Below are positions 26,897 to 37,569 of a stretch of DNA of 64,000 bases, in pieces. The stretch is taken from the NCBI GenBank assembly GCA_021784575.1, contig JAJYHX010000005.1:62001-126000 (forward strand). Reading direction: 5' to 3'. The notes under the pieces were generated by a model. The model made no database searches and was not told the origin of the DNA. It saw only the letters and a program-made list of their open reading frames with translations. This DNA is from Nitrospirota bacterium (GTDB lineage: Bacteria > Nitrospirota > JACRHJ01). The translations under genes and the position numbers were made by a program. The stretch's first letter is position 1, and each line of letters opens with the position of its first letter.

Positions 26897-28267
26897 ATGA
26901 GGAAAACGCTTCTTGCCAATCTTGCGGCAATAGCCGCGACTTTTATTTTCGCGCACTGCGCGGCGGCGCAGCCCGCGAGGACGGGAGCCGTCTCGGTGTT
27001 CCCCCACCTTGGCTGGTTCTGGACGGAGGGAAGCGAACCCTACGACGCGCACTCCCTGGACTGGGGCGTCGGGGTCGGGTATTCGTTCAGCGAGACAATC
27101 GGCATCGAGTTCTCGTTCGACAAGATGGACCCCGACAGTAAAAACGGCGTAGGGGGCGACGGCGATACGGACATACACATGTTCAGGTTCGACGGCCTGT
27201 ACCACTGGAGGCCCGGAAAGAAATTTGAGCCTTACGTGGGGACGGGGCTCGGGTTTGCCGGCTACGAAGGCTCGGAGACACGCTTCCTCGTGGACGGCGG
27301 CGGCGGCATCGAATATTTCATCATGGACAACCTCTCCCTTCGCGCGGATTCGCGTTATATCTTCACGTTCAACCACACTACAAGCAACCTCCTTACAACC
27401 TTCGGCGCAACGTATTATTTCGGCGGGCCGGCAACGCGCGCCTTGAAGGCGGCGGCAGCAACCCATAAAGCCGCGGCTGTTGCCGCTCCCGCTCCGACGG
27501 CTCCCGTAAAGACGGCGGCGATGGCGCCACGAGAGATCAAGGGCGTTACCTGTTTTAACCTCAAGGTGCATTTCGCCTTCAACAAGGCGAACATCAAGCC
27601 GAAATATCACGGCGAACTCAAGCGCGTCGCCGATTTCATGCGCGCAAATCCCGATACCCGCGCGACAATCCAGGCCTATGCGGACGCCGTCGGCTCGAAG
27701 GAATATAACCTGAAGCTGACCCGTCGGCGCGCGCAGGCCGTGAAGGACTATCTCGTGAAGCATTTCCATATCGGCGCTGACAGGCTCGATACCGAAGGCA
27801 TGGGTAAGTCCAATCCCGTAGCAACGAACCTCACGAACGCGGGCAGGGCGCAGAACCGCCGCGCGGTGCGCGTTTTCTGCTCGAACGGCAAAGAGCTGGC
27901 GGAGCCGAAGCTCAGGCAGAACTGCGTGGGGCTGAAGGTCATGTTCGGCCAGGGCAGCTCAAAATTCCAATCCGAATACGAGCCGGAGCTAAAGAAGGTG
28001 GCCGATTACATGAAGGAGCACCCGGAGATAAGCGGGACTATTGAAGGCTATACGGACAACACCGGGCCGGCGCGCTTCAACAAGACGCTCTCGCTAAAAA
28101 GGGCGCTTGCGGTAAAGAACAGGCTTGTCAAGGGATACGGGATTTCCGCGGACAGGCTTAAGACCGTGGGCTTCGGGGAGAGCCGCCCGATACACACGAA
28201 CGCCACGGCGAAGGGCCGTGCCGGGAACCGCTACGCCGTGGAGATACTGTGCACCCCGGCTGAATAG
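26897..28267 (+). CDS. Outer-membrane protein with two tandem OmpA domains
   Basis: A 456-residue protein. After the signal peptide (to CAAAQPA) comes an eight-strand-type beta-barrel with alternating aromatic residues (WFWTEGSEPYDAHSLDWGVG). An Ala/Pro linker follows, then two OmpA-like peptidoglycan-binding domains. The first covers about residues 218-330 (LKVHFAFNKANIKPKY, LTRRRAQAVKDYLV). The second covers about 340-455 (LKVMFGQGSSKFQSEYEP, LSLKRALAVKNRLV). Tandem OmpA domains are less common than one. Likely role: anchoring the outer membrane to peptidoglycan. GGGAGGGGACG provides the SD. Confidence 0.9.
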   Translation: MRKTLLANLAAIAATFIFAHCAAAQPARTGAVSVFPHLGWFWTEGSEPYDAHSLDWGVGVGYSFSETIGIEFSFDKMDPDSKNGVGGDGDTDIHMFRFDGLYHWRPGKKFEPYVGTGLGFAGYEGSETRFLVDGGGGIEYFIMDNLSLRADSRYIFTFNHTTSNLLTTFGATYYFGGPATRALKAAAATHKAAAVAAPAPTAPVKTAAMAPREIKGVTCFNLKVHFAFNKANIKPKYHGELKRVADFMRANPDTRATIQAYADAVGSKEYNLKLTRRRAQAVKDYLVKHFHIGADRLDTEGMGKSNPVATNLTNAGRAQNRRAVRVFCSNGKELAEPKLRQNCVGLKVMFGQGSSKFQSEYEPELKKVADYMKEHPEISGTIEGYTDNTGPARFNKTLSLKRALAVKNRLVKGYGISADRLKTVGFGESRPIHTNATAKGRAGNRYAVEILCTPAE

Positions 28268-28296
28268 GTAAAAAGGCGTTCTTCGCGGAGCCTGTC

Positions 28297-31200
28297 TTAC
28301 CCCAGGCTGAAGTCCACCCTGGACGCCTTCTCTCCCTTTTTCTCTTTTGCCGCGATATGTTCCGGCATTGTAACGAACAGCCTTCCGGGGTCAACCTTCC
28401 CCGTGGTCATAAGATAATCCCGGACGGCCCTGGCGCGCTCCGCCGAAAGCCGCTTCAAGTCTTCACGGTTTATGTTTATATGCGCCATAATCAGCTTCTC
28501 CATCTGCGGCGGCGGGAGGCTTTTGTCCAGCCCCAGGAAGTTCGTAGGCTTTTTGAACTTCTCCGCCTTGTAGGCCTTCTTCAGGTATTTGTTATACTCG
28601 TCCGGTTTTATCGTAACGTCGTCCAGGTTGGAAGGCCGCTCCTTTTTGCTCATATCCCTGTATTTTGCCGCTTTAAGCTTCCTCGTGAATATAATATTGC
28701 GAAGCCCCGCCGCGTCCTGCGCCGGGTCTATCCGGCCTGTCATGGTAAGCCTGAGTTTCGGCCTGTCGTGCAGCGCCTTTGCGATTATGTTCAGCTTCTT
28801 CATGTCGCCGGGGCTGAGGGCAGCAAGGCCGGGATTGAAATTAATATATCCAAGTTCCGCCCCGCCGCCGAATAATTTGCCGATTAGTGCGAACGGCTCT
28901 GTAGCCAGTTTGATTATTGTATTTCTGATAGCGACCCAAATGACTCCTCCAAGACTGAATTTCGGGTCTTTAAGATTTCCGGATATGGGGATGTCCAGGT
29001 CTATCAAGCCGTTTCTGTCCTTCAGGAGCGCTATGGCGAGCCTTACGGGAAGCTTTGCGGCCTTCGGGTTCTCCGGCTTTTCCGACAGATCGAACTGGTC
29101 CATTTTTATGTTGTTCTTCGCATTGAGCGTGTCTTTTTCAATCATGTAATGGAGGTCAAGCGACAGCTTGCCGTTTACAATATCGTAGCCTATGAACTTC
29201 CGGGAATATGGAGATACCGGCGGGAGCTCCATGCCGCCAAGCCGCATCGCGATGTCCGCGTAAACTTCCTTTGAGAGCGGTCTTATTTTCCCGGTAATCT
29301 CCGCCGGGGCGACGCCGTTTATCCTGGTCTTCATGTCTAGGACAGCCGTCTTGCCCGGATTGGAAGAAAGCCCCGTGACACTGCCGCCCGTACCTAAGAA
29401 CTTCATACTGTAATGCGGTTTTATGTGGTCGTCGAAGAAGCTTATCGTCCCGCCGCTCATCTTGAAGGTGTTAACGGAGAACGGCCTTTCCTCCGGTTTC
29501 GAGGGGATGTACGGGGTCTTTTTCCGGCCCGCCAACGGGACGGCCGGGGGGCCTTTTTGCGCGATTACCATCCCCTGGAGATTGGTTTTCCCGTCTGGGA
29601 GCACGGCTATGCGGGAGTAAAAACCGGTCAGGGAAATGGTGTCTATCTTGGAAACCCACGGGTTTACACCGGACTGCAACCCTTTGAAAAGCAAGGACTT
29701 CCACGCAATGAGCCGATGGTTGTCCGTTGTTTCGACGGCATTGAAATCATCCACCGCCGCATCACCCGCATAGTGTGCGGAAAACCCGTTTTTCTTCATG
29801 TAACTCATTGAAATATTGCCGTTTCCGGAGATCGCGCCGGAGGTGACGTCCATATTAACCCTGCCATGCATATACGGCGTAACCGGTTGAATCGGCGCGT
29901 TTTTCAGGCGCAGGGCCGCCCTCGCGGAAAAGGGCTCCGGGACTATGTCCCCGGAGGCGCTTAACCGCCCCTTTCCCCCAATAATCAGAGCGAGTTTGAA
30001 CCGGGCTTTTGTCCCGCGCCTTGTGCCGATGTTGTTTGCGGAAAATCTTATGCCGCTCCAGTTCATCTTCACCGGCGGAGCTGTCGTCTCGTCAGTAAGG
30101 TTTATACGGTAGCCCTTAAGGAACAGGTTCTTAATCAGCGCCTGCCACGGTTTCGCGGGGCCGGCGGGCCGGCGGCGGGCCGGCGACGCGGCCTTGGTTT
30201 TTTTGAAGAGTGTCATGAGGTTGAACGTCCCGTTCTTCCCGCGCAGGACGGTAATAACGGCGCCGCTCGAATCCACCCTGTCCACGACAGCTTTTTTCGC
30301 CTTCAAATCCGCCGAAAAACCGTTGACTGAAAACCTTTTGACTATCGTGAACGTCCCTTCCGGCCTGGCAAGCTTCAGGTCTTTCACAAGGAGCGAGCCA
30401 TCCGAGACAGTAATGCCGCCGCCGTATGAAAACCCGGCCGATATGTCCGCAGTCCCGTTCGCGGAGAAGTTAATCTTCTGCGCGTAATAAGGCGAGTATC
30501 GGGCTATCGTTATCCTTGCGAGGGCGAGTCTGCCGTCCACCTTTACAGGCCCGGGGACGATATTCCCTTCCATGGCCAACGACTCCCCGGCATCCGTCCT
30601 TGCGGCGATATTAAAGCTCGCGGGCGTTGGCGGCCCGCCGTAATCAAGCCCCGCGAGGTGAACGGAGGCGTCTTTTATCGCCGCCCTGAAATGCCCCGGA
30701 ACGTGATTGTCGGTGAAATTGACCCCGCCGCCGGAGAGCGAGAAATCCTTCAGTCTGACGCGTATTTTTGTACCCTTCTTCTCCTGCGGCTTCGGCGGTG
30801 TCTTCGCGCCAAGACCGAGGAGTTTCAGTATGTTATACTCCCCGTCCGCCTCGCGCACAAGGTTCAGCCGGGGCCTGTCTATTGTCACTTTCGATATTTT
30901 ATAGTCTCCGGCAAGGACTTCGGCGTCCTGCACTTTCACCCCGGCATGGGGAAGCGCCGCAATATTCGACCCGTCCGGGTTGTCCACCTTCAGCCCGTCG
31001 AGGGAGAGAGTCCCGGTGTATGAAAGGCTCGGGGCTGTCCCTTCCCCGGGTTTGACAAACGAAATCTCGCCATCTGCGGAGAACGTTCCGGAGACAATTT
31101 TAAATTTGTATTTCTTCGGGATGTATTCCGCGTATTTCGGGATATTGAGGGAATCGAGCCTTACGTTGAATACCGTCTGCTCCGTCTTTGCAAAAGGCAT

Positions 31201-31830
31201 CGTCTCGCCCCTGAGGTCAATTGGCCTTCCGTCGAGCCTTGCGTAGAAGGCGGGATATACGAATATGTCCGTATCGTATTTGAAGTTCGTGATAAACGGC
31301 ATCATAATGGTTATTCCGTCAATGACGTGCGAGGCCTTCTTGGGCAGGTCGTCGAAATCTATCCTGCCTCCGGCAATGACGATATTCCCGACGTAGAAAT
31401 CAAGCGGTTTCCCTTTCTTCTTTTTCGGCCCATGCATCAGGTCGGAGAAGTTATAGGTTAAGTCCTTGTTCCTCACCACGCGCAGATACGGGTTCGACAC
31501 CTTGAGTTTGTTTAAGATAACGCCGCCCTTGAAGATGGAAGCGAGGCTCAAATCAGCCCGTATCCTGCCAACGGACGCGAACCTGCCGCCTCGTTGTCCG
31601 GCTACCCGGATACCGTAGACATTCAGTGTCAGGTTGTATGGATTAAAGCTGATTTTCCGGATAACCGTTTGTCTCTTCAGGCCCTGCGAGAGGTCTTTTT
31701 CCGCGATGTTGCGCGCTATGGGCGGGATGACGAAAAAGCCTGTCACGGAATAGACCAGAAAAATACCGACAAGGATAAGCAGAATTTTCTGGACGACAAA
31801 GACCTTCTCTTTCAGGCGCGGTTTCCACAC
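28297..31830 (-). CDS. DUF748 (AsmA-like) giant envelope protein
   Basis: About 1177 residues with one N-terminal transmembrane helix (KILLILVGIFLVYSVTGFFV). A long periplasmic region rich in beta-strands carries DUF748/AsmA-type repeats (FNPYNLTLNVYGIRVAGQ, SFNIAARTDAGESLAMEG, DMKTRINGVAPAEITGKI). The C-terminus (NREDLKRLSAERARAVRDYL) looks like an OmpA-type end. Proteins of this superfamily are thought to form lipid-transfer bridges across the periplasm. The GTG at 31830 is preferred (GGAGG 8 nt upstream); a GTG at 31836 has only 2 nt spacing. It converges on the OmpA-family gene. Confidence 0.85.
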   Translation of the reverse strand: MWKPRLKEKVFVVQKILLILVGIFLVYSVTGFFVIPPIARNIAEKDLSQGLKRQTVIRKISFNPYNLTLNVYGIRVAGQRGGRFASVGRIRADLSLASIFKGGVILNKLKVSNPYLRVVRNKDLTYNFSDLMHGPKKKKGKPLDFYVGNIVIAGGRIDFDDLPKKASHVIDGITIMMPFITNFKYDTDIFVYPAFYARLDGRPIDLRGETMPFAKTEQTVFNVRLDSLNIPKYAEYIPKKYKFKIVSGTFSADGEISFVKPGEGTAPSLSYTGTLSLDGLKVDNPDGSNIAALPHAGVKVQDAEVLAGDYKISKVTIDRPRLNLVREADGEYNILKLLGLGAKTPPKPQEKKGTKIRVRLKDFSLSGGGVNFTDNHVPGHFRAAIKDASVHLAGLDYGGPPTPASFNIAARTDAGESLAMEGNIVPGPVKVDGRLALARITIARYSPYYAQKINFSANGTADISAGFSYGGGITVSDGSLLVKDLKLARPEGTFTIVKRFSVNGFSADLKAKKAVVDRVDSSGAVITVLRGKNGTFNLMTLFKKTKAASPARRRPAGPAKPWQALIKNLFLKGYRINLTDETTAPPVKMNWSGIRFSANNIGTRRGTKARFKLALIIGGKGRLSASGDIVPEPFSARAALRLKNAPIQPVTPYMHGRVNMDVTSGAISGNGNISMSYMKKNGFSAHYAGDAAVDDFNAVETTDNHRLIAWKSLLFKGLQSGVNPWVSKIDTISLTGFYSRIAVLPDGKTNLQGMVIAQKGPPAVPLAGRKKTPYIPSKPEERPFSVNTFKMSGGTISFFDDHIKPHYSMKFLGTGGSVTGLSSNPGKTAVLDMKTRINGVAPAEITGKIRPLSKEVYADIAMRLGGMELPPVSPYSRKFIGYDIVNGKLSLDLHYMIEKDTLNAKNNIKMDQFDLSEKPENPKAAKLPVRLAIALLKDRNGLIDLDIPISGNLKDPKFSLGGVIWVAIRNTIIKLATEPFALIGKLFGGGAELGYINFNPGLAALSPGDMKKLNIIAKALHDRPKLRLTMTGRIDPAQDAAGLRNIIFTRKLKAAKYRDMSKKERPSNLDDVTIKPDEYNKYLKKAYKAEKFKKPTNFLGLDKSLPPPQMEKLIMAHININREDLKRLSAERARAVRDYLMTTGKVDPGRLFVTMPEHIAAKEKKGEKASRVDFSLG

Positions 31831-32027
31831 ATCCACAACCTCCGTATGCCACAGAGCCGCCCGGTCGTCAGGGCGATTGGTTTAATATCGCCGAATACTT
31901 AGATTATATCATTACTGCGTTATTTGGCAGGGCCGGCTGCGGACGGGGCATTCCTGTTTTTGTGTCCGGTCTTTTGAAATCTCTACATCTGCGTCCGTCG
32001 CAGGCCGTGCCGGAACTCCAGGCCGGG

Positions 32028-32061
32028 AAAAATAAAAGCCCCGGAAGAAGCCCTCCGGGGC
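32028..32061 (-). terminator. Intrinsic terminator of cspA
   Basis: On the minus strand a GCCCCGGA/TCCGGGGC 8-bp stem with an 8-nt loop is followed by TTTTATTTTT. It begins about 20 nt after the cspA stop. Confidence 0.85.
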
Positions 32062-32080
32062 GTGGTATTCAAGAAGAATT

Positions 32081-32281
32081 TTATGAGGCGGCTGTTACGT
32101 TGCTGGCCTGCGGGCCCTTCGGCCCTTCGGTTACGTCGAACTCCACCTCCTGGCCTTCCGTAAGCGTCTTATAGCCATCCATCTTTATCGCCGAAAAGTG
32201 AACGAATACGTCCTTGCCGCTCTCCGGCTCGATGAAACCATAACCCTTGCTCTCGTTAAACCACTTGACCTTTCCCCTCAT
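32081..32281 (-). CDS. Cold-shock domain protein
   Basis: A 66-residue CspA-family nucleic-acid chaperone. Both RNA-binding motifs are present: KGYGFIEP (RNP1) and DVFVHFSAI (RNP2). The N-terminus [13 protein letters not shown] is typical. The ATG follows AAGGAG. It is a single-gene unit with its own -10 box and intrinsic terminator; the leader is too short for a classic cspA thermosensor. Confidence 0.97.
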   Translation of the reverse strand: MRGKVKWFNESKGYGFIEPESGKDVFVHFSAIKMDGYKTLTEGQEVEFDVTEGPKGPQASNVTAAS

Positions 32282-32316
32282 AAAGCTCCTTCCGTCCTTA
32301 AAGACCTGGCTGGCAT

Positions 32317-32322
32317 ATTATA
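32317..32322 (-). promoter_or_regulatory. -10 box of cspA promoter
   Basis: Perfect TATAAT on the minus strand, about 36 nt upstream of the ATG. No convincing -35 box is seen. A GGGGGCATATCCCCC hairpin (32344-32358) lies just upstream. Confidence 0.45.
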
Positions 32323-32360
32323 ATATCGCAAACCAGACGATTTGGGGGATATGCCCCCGT

Positions 32361-32396
32361 AAGAAAAAAAGCCGCGTCAACCTGATACGGCGCGGC
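32361..32396 (-). terminator. Intrinsic terminator downstream of acs
   Basis: On the minus strand GCCGCG and CGCGGC pair around a 14-nt loop and are followed by TTTTTTTCTT. It lies about 130 nt after the acs stop. Confidence 0.7.
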
Positions 32397-32523
32397 GACC
32401 TCGCGCTGAAATATAAATTATTGGAATACTATTGTCAATAGAAATTTTTATATGGCGTCCCGGCTGGAACGGAGGGACCCGCTTTTGACTTTCTCTCGTT
32501 TTGCGCGGGCAAGGAACGGTGTT

Positions 32524-34503
32524 TTATAGTTTGTTCGCCACGAGATTGTCCACGACAGACGGGTCGGCAAGCGTAGAGGTGTCTCCCAGGCTCTCAAGCT
32601 CGTTTGCGGCTATTTTCCTTAAGATCCTGCGCATTATCTTGCCGCTTCGGGTCTTGGGAAGGCCGGGCGCGAACTGGAGCTTGTCCGGAGACGCGATAGG
32701 CCCGATGACCGTCCGGACGTGGCCTACGAGCGTCTTCTTTAAATTTTCGGAAGGCGCGAAGCCCTCCTTCAGCGTCACATAAACGTATATGCCCTCGCCT
32801 TTTATATCGTGCGGATAGCCGACTACCGCGGCCTCGGCCACGGCCTCGTGCGATACGAGCGCGCTCTCCACCTCCGCGGTTCCGAGCCTGTGGCCGGATA
32901 CGTTGATTACGTCGTCTATGCGGCCCATCAGCCAGAAGTCCCCGTCCTCGTCCACCCTTGCCCCGTCGCCGGTGAAATACGCGCCGGGGAAACGGCTGAA
33001 ATAGACATCCTTTATCCTCTTGTTGTCCTGGTCTCCCCAGGTGCCGCGTATCATTCCGGGCCAGGGTTTCTCGATTATCAGGTAACCGCCTTCGTTCTGA
33101 CGGGCGGGCGCGCCCTTTTCGTCCACGACCCTCGGCGCTACGCCCGGGAACGGCCTTGTGGCGGAGCCGGGCTTAAGCGTCGTTGCGCCGGGCAGCGGCG
33201 TGATGAGGATACCTCCGGTCTCGGTCTGCCACCACGTGTCGACTATGGGCAGTTTGCCTCCGCCGATATTTTTGTGATACCACATCCAGGCCTCGGGGTT
33301 TATCGGCTCGCCCACCGTGCCGAGGACCTTGAGGGAGGATAAGTCGTAGATGGCCGGCCACTTCCCGCCCTCCTTCATAAGGGCCCTTATAGCCGTGGGG
33401 GCGGTGTAGAATATGTTGACGCCGAACTTCTCCACTATCTGCCAGAAACGGCCAGGGTCGGGGTATGTCGGCACGCCCTCGAATATAAGCGTGGTCGCGC
33501 CGTTACTAAGCGGGCCGTAGACGACATAGCTGTGGCCCGTTACCCAGCCTATGTCCGCCGTGCAGAAATGTATGTCCTCTTCCTTGTAGTCGAAAATCCA
33601 CCGGAAGGTGATGTTCGCGTAGAGCAGATAGCCGCCGGTGGTATGGAGCACCCCCTTGGGCTTGCCCGTCGAGCCGGAGGTATAGAGAATGAAGAGCGGG
33701 TCTTCGGCGTCCATCCATTCGGGCTCGCAGTAGTTGGTAACCTCCTGGCAGCACATCTCGTCGTGCCACCATGTATCCCTGCCCGGCTCCATGTCCATGG
33801 CGCCCCTGTCCGAACGGTTGACGACTATAACACTCTTCACGGAGGGACACTCGTTAAGCGCCTCGTCCGCGGCGGCCTTCAGGGGGACGTGTCTGCCTCC
33901 CCTTACGCCTCCGTCCGCCGTTATCAGGAGCGAGGCCTCGCAGTCCTGTATCCTGTCCCTCAGCGCGGATGGGGAGAAGCCTCCGAAGACTATGCTGTGA
34001 ACGGCGCCTATCCTTGCGCAGGCCAGCATGGATATGGCCAGCTCCGGTATCATCGGGAGATATATCGAAACCCTGTCTCCCTTTTTTATGCCCTTTTTTC
34101 TAAGGACGTTCGCGAACCGGTTGACTTCCCTGTAGAGCTGCTGGTACGTATAGGTCTTGTAGGTCCCGTCGTCCGCCTCCCAGATAATCGCGGCCTTGTT
34201 TCTGTAGGAGGGGGTCTTCACGTAGCGGTCGAGGCAGTTGTAGGAGACGTTCAGCTTGCCGCCCCTGAACCAGTTTATATAAGGCTTCCCGAAGTCGTAA
34301 TCGAGGACGCTGTCCCATTTCTTGAACCATACGAGGTTCGTCTGAGCCATCTCCGCCCAGAAGTCTTCCGGGTCCTCGATGGACCACCTGTAGAGCCTTT
34401 CGTATTCCTCCATGCTCCTTATATGGGCGTTCTTGGAAAATTTTTCCCTCGGCGGGAAAACCCTCTGCTCGTCGAGGAACACCTCTATGCCTTTTCCGGA
34501 CAT
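32524..34503 (-). CDS. acs: Acetyl-CoA synthetase
   Basis: AMP-forming activation of acetate to acetyl-CoA. A 659-residue protein of normal length with the nucleotide motif [20 protein letters not shown], the [12 protein letters not shown] motif, [20 protein letters not shown], and the C-terminal acetylation-site region [20 protein letters not shown] (Lys regulated by Pat-type acetylation in the family). It starts 6 nt after the topA stop and is the last gene of the dprA-smg-topA run. Confidence 0.97.
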   Translation of the reverse strand: MSGKGIEVFLDEQRVFPPREKFSKNAHIRSMEEYERLYRWSIEDPEDFWAEMAQTNLVWFKKWDSVLDYDFGKPYINWFRGGKLNVSYNCLDRYVKTPSYRNKAAIIWEADDGTYKTYTYQQLYREVNRFANVLRKKGIKKGDRVSIYLPMIPELAISMLACARIGAVHSIVFGGFSPSALRDRIQDCEASLLITADGGVRGGRHVPLKAAADEALNECPSVKSVIVVNRSDRGAMDMEPGRDTWWHDEMCCQEVTNYCEPEWMDAEDPLFILYTSGSTGKPKGVLHTTGGYLLYANITFRWIFDYKEEDIHFCTADIGWVTGHSYVVYGPLSNGATTLIFEGVPTYPDPGRFWQIVEKFGVNIFYTAPTAIRALMKEGGKWPAIYDLSSLKVLGTVGEPINPEAWMWYHKNIGGGKLPIVDTWWQTETGGILITPLPGATTLKPGSATRPFPGVAPRVVDEKGAPARQNEGGYLIIEKPWPGMIRGTWGDQDNKRIKDVYFSRFPGAYFTGDGARVDEDGDFWLMGRIDDVINVSGHRLGTAEVESALVSHEAVAEAAVVGYPHDIKGEGIYVYVTLKEGFAPSENLKKTLVGHVRTVIGPIASPDKLQFAPGLPKTRSGKIMRRILRKIAANELESLGDTSTLADPSVVDNLVANKL

Positions 34504-34509
34504 CTGTTA

Positions 34510-36840
34510 TTATCCCTCCGCCTCTGCCTTGCCCGCCGTATTTTCTCCGGCAGAAGCTTCCTTATACCCGCAATCCTTGTTCGGACAGGCTATGTATGGG
34601 CCGTCCTTCCTGCTGTATTTTTCGACCAGGTACGGGCTTTTGCAGTCCGGGCATTCCTTCGGAACCGGCCTGTCCCAGGAGGCGAAATCGCATTTCGGAT
34701 AATTGGCGCACCCGTAAAACGGTTTGCCTCCCCTCGTCCTGCGTTCGGAGAGCTCTCCGCCGCACTTCGGGCACCTTACGCCCAGAGGTATGGGCCTGGT
34801 GGTCTTGCACTCCGGGTACGCGCTGCACGCCATGAACTTCCCGAATCTGCCGGACTTTATTACCATCGGGCTTCCGCACTTCGGGCATTTTTCGTCAGTC
34901 GCCTCCGGCTGCGTGGCTGAGGCCGGGCGACCGGTCGGCCGGCCTCCGTTGGCGCTCTCCCCGCCTTCTCCGGGAAGCGGCCTCGTGTTCCTGCACTCCG
35001 GGTAGCCCGGGCAGGCCAGGAACCGCCCGTTCCGGCCCCATTTTATCACCATCTTTTTGCCGCACTTCTCGCACTCGATGTCCGTGGGGGTTTCCTCGCG
35101 CTTAACGTTCCTCATGCCCTTCTGGGCGTTTATTAGGTTCTTCTCGAACGGGTTGTAGAATTCCCGCACCGTATCCACCCACTGCATCCGTCCCTCTTCT
35201 ATCTCGTCGAGCTCGTCTTCCATCTTCGCGGTGAATTCGACGTTGAAGAGGTCCGGGAAGCTCTCGACAAGGAGGTCGTTTACTATAAAACCAAGCTCTG
35301 TAGGAGAGAACCTGTTTTCCTTTTTCCCGACATATTCGCGGTCTACGATTGTAGACATTATCGCGGCATAGGTGCTTGGGCGGCCTATTCCCTTTTCCTC
35401 CAGTTCCTTCACAAGGGATGCCTCCGTATACCTCGGCGGGGGCTGAGTGAAGTGCTGACGGGGGGTAAGCTCATCAAGCTTGAGGAGGTCTCCGACCCTA
35501 AGAAGGGGCAGGTTTACGGAGGTTTCCGCCTCGGCGCCCTCTTCCGTTTCCTTTTCGGTCTTTTCTTCGTCCCTGCCCTCGGTATAGAGCGCCCGGAAGC
35601 CGGGGAACTTCACTACCGAACCCGAAGCCTTGAAGCCATACCTGCCCGCCTGGATGTCCACGCCGGTCATGTCGAGGATTGCCGGGTTCATCTGGCTTGC
35701 CAGGAAGCGGTTCCATACAAGGCGGTAAAGCGCGAGCTGGTCTTTGTCCAGATAAGCTTTAAGGGTGTCCGGCTCCCGCCCCGCGGAGGTGGGTCTGATT
35801 GCCTCGTGCGCCTCCTGCGCCTTCTTCTGGGACGCATAGACGGGCGGCTTTTCCGGGAGATAGTTCTTCCCGTATTTATCGGCTATCAGGGCCCTCGCCT
35901 CATCCACGGCCTCCCTCGATACGCGGGTGGAGTCCGTCCTCATGTAGGTTATGAGGCCGACGGCGCCTTCCGGGCCTATTTCCAGGCCCTCGTATAACTG
36001 CTGGGCCACGAGCATCGTCTTCTTGGCCGAGAACCGAAGCTTCCTCGCGGCCTCCTGCTGGAGCTTGCTGGTTGTAAAGGGCGGGACGGGATACTGCTTC
36101 TTTTCCTTTTTGTCCACCTTCGAGACAATAAATGCCTGCTCTCTCAGGTAGGCGGTTATTTCCTCGGCCTCGGCCCCGGCAAGTATCTCGAATTTTTTCC
36201 CGTCGGATTTTATTATCCGGGCCGTGAAAGACGGAGGGCTGTCGGCGGAGAGGTCCGCGGTAATGCTCCAGTATTCCTTCGGGGTAAAGGCCTGTATCTC
36301 CCGCTCACGTTCCACGACGAGCCTGAGCGCCACGGACTGCACCCTTCCGGCGGACGCGCCCCACTTTACCTTTTTGCCGAGGAGCGGGCTTACCTGGTAT
36401 CCGACAAGCCTGTCCAGCACGCGCCTCGCCTGCTGGGCGTCCACCTTGTTCATGTCTATCTTGCCGGGGCTTTTCATGGCCTCGGTGACGCCGCGTTTCG
36501 TAATCTCGTTGAAAAGCACGCGGAATATCTTCTCGCCCGGCGCCTTAATCTCTTCCGCGACATGCCATGCGATTGCCTCTCCCTCACGGTCGGGGTCGGG
36601 CGCGAGGTATATTTTTTCGGCGGACTTGGCGAGCCTTTTCAGCTCCGTAATCACCTTAGCCTTGTCCTTTATTACCTCATACTCCGGCATGAAGCCGTTT
36701 TCTATGTCTACCGCGAGCCTTTTCCTGGGCAAATCCCGCACGTGGCCGAGGGACGCCTTCACAATATACCGGTCGCCCAGATACTTGTTAATCGTCTTTG
36801 CCTTTGCGGGCGATTCGACTACAATCAAATCCTTGGCCAT
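34510..36840 (-). CDS. topA: DNA topoisomerase I
   Basis: Type IA topoisomerase relaxing negative supercoils. The TOPRIM domain starts LIVVESPAKAKTINKYLG and includes PDPDREGEAIAWH. The catalytic tyrosine lies in GLITYMRTDSTRVS. Four C-terminal zinc ribbons follow (first Cys pairs CEKCGKK, CPKCGSP, CPKCGGE, CPDCKSP). Between ribbons one and two there is a linker with NGGRPTGRPASATQPEA that carries the CCGGTCGGCCGG mini-repeat (34931-34942). At 776 residues the length is otherwise normal. It is preceded by a dispersed palindromic repeat that separates it from smg. Confidence 0.97.
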   Translation of the reverse strand: MAKDLIVVESPAKAKTINKYLGDRYIVKASLGHVRDLPRKRLAVDIENGFMPEYEVIKDKAKVITELKRLAKSAEKIYLAPDPDREGEAIAWHVAEEIKAPGEKIFRVLFNEITKRGVTEAMKSPGKIDMNKVDAQQARRVLDRLVGYQVSPLLGKKVKWGASAGRVQSVALRLVVEREREIQAFTPKEYWSITADLSADSPPSFTARIIKSDGKKFEILAGAEAEEITAYLREQAFIVSKVDKKEKKQYPVPPFTTSKLQQEAARKLRFSAKKTMLVAQQLYEGLEIGPEGAVGLITYMRTDSTRVSREAVDEARALIADKYGKNYLPEKPPVYASQKKAQEAHEAIRPTSAGREPDTLKAYLDKDQLALYRLVWNRFLASQMNPAILDMTGVDIQAGRYGFKASGSVVKFPGFRALYTEGRDEEKTEKETEEGAEAETSVNLPLLRVGDLLKLDELTPRQHFTQPPPRYTEASLVKELEEKGIGRPSTYAAIMSTIVDREYVGKKENRFSPTELGFIVNDLLVESFPDLFNVEFTAKMEDELDEIEEGRMQWVDTVREFYNPFEKNLINAQKGMRNVKREETPTDIECEKCGKKMVIKWGRNGRFLACPGYPECRNTRPLPGEGGESANGGRPTGRPASATQPEATDEKCPKCGSPMVIKSGRFGKFMACSAYPECKTTRPIPLGVRCPKCGGELSERRTRGGKPFYGCANYPKCDFASWDRPVPKECPDCKSPYLVEKYSRKDGPYIACPNKDCGYKEASAGENTAGKAEAEG
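34915..34975 (-). repeat. In-gene mini-repeat in topA linker
   Basis: CCGGTCGGCCGG (34931-34942) with GC-rich flanks, encoding GGRPTGRPAS between two zinc ribbons. Confidence 0.5.
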
Positions 36841-36858
36841 CTAAGTGCCTTCCCCTTT

Positions 36859-36922
36859 GTTACTTTCTTTACGGGAAAAGAAAGTAACTAAAAACAACAA
36901 AGGGCGCAGTCCAGGCGCCCAG
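36859..36922. repeat. GTTACTTTCTTT-type intergenic repeat
   Basis: GTTACTTTCTTTACGGGAAA followed by AGAAAGTAAC forms a strong hairpin, then AGGGCGCAGTCCAGGCGCCC. Same family as 17053-17118. Confidence 0.75.
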
Positions 36923-36983
36923 GTTATAAAGGTCTTTATAGAAGCGCGTCAAGGCCGTTTGCCGTCCCGCGCTTCCGCCCCGG

Positions 36984-37457
36984 TCAGTTGAGCAGCCCTT
37001 TCAGGCTGCGTTCCGTGTTTACCGCGGCGGAATCCGGCAGGAACCTGCCCTGAGAATACAGCACCAGCCCCAGGAGCGCTTTCATCTGTTCCACTCCGAA
37101 ATCCGAGAGTTTAAGATCTATGATCTTGTCGATTATGGCCTCGCGGAAGGAGTCGTCCACCACTCCGGAGCGGTTAAGATGCATCAGGTAGTCATACGCC
37201 TGTGGAGACATGGCCTCCTTCTCCCATCGGGCCTGGACGCGGAGCCCCCTGAAGCCCGGCCAGAACTCCACCCCTTCGATCTCTTCCGCCATCGTGCCCA
37301 GGCTCTCGAACCAGGACAGGGCGTCGTCGATGTCCATGAGGTCGTATCCGTCGTCCAGGAGGCCTTCGATGATGCTTTTGTCTCTTGGGCCGACCGAGTC
37401 GTCCTCGGCCATCTGCCTGACGATTACTGCGACTATATCGAGAAAGTCTTCTTTCAT
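36984..37457 (-). CDS. smg: Smg/DUF494 family protein
   Basis: A 157-residue acidic helical protein with DDGYDLMDIDDALSWFESLG and a C-terminal YSQGRF region typical of Smg (DUF494). Function is poorly defined, but in many bacteria the gene lies between dprA and topA, exactly as here. Confidence 0.85.
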   Translation of the reverse strand: MKEDFLDIVAVIVRQMAEDDSVGPRDKSIIEGLLDDGYDLMDIDDALSWFESLGTMAEEIEGVEFWPGFRGLRVQARWEKEAMSPQAYDYLMHLNRSGVVDDSFREAIIDKIIDLKLSDFGVEQMKALLGLVLYSQGRFLPDSAAVNTERSLKGLLN

Positions 37458-37569
37458 TGCCCTCGAAAAGAACCTGTTACAAGCTTAAATTACCGGGAGT
37501 TCTCTTGTGTTGCGGGGATGACGCTTCAGTTTTCTCGATTCTACCACAGCCCCACGTCCCCGTAAAGGG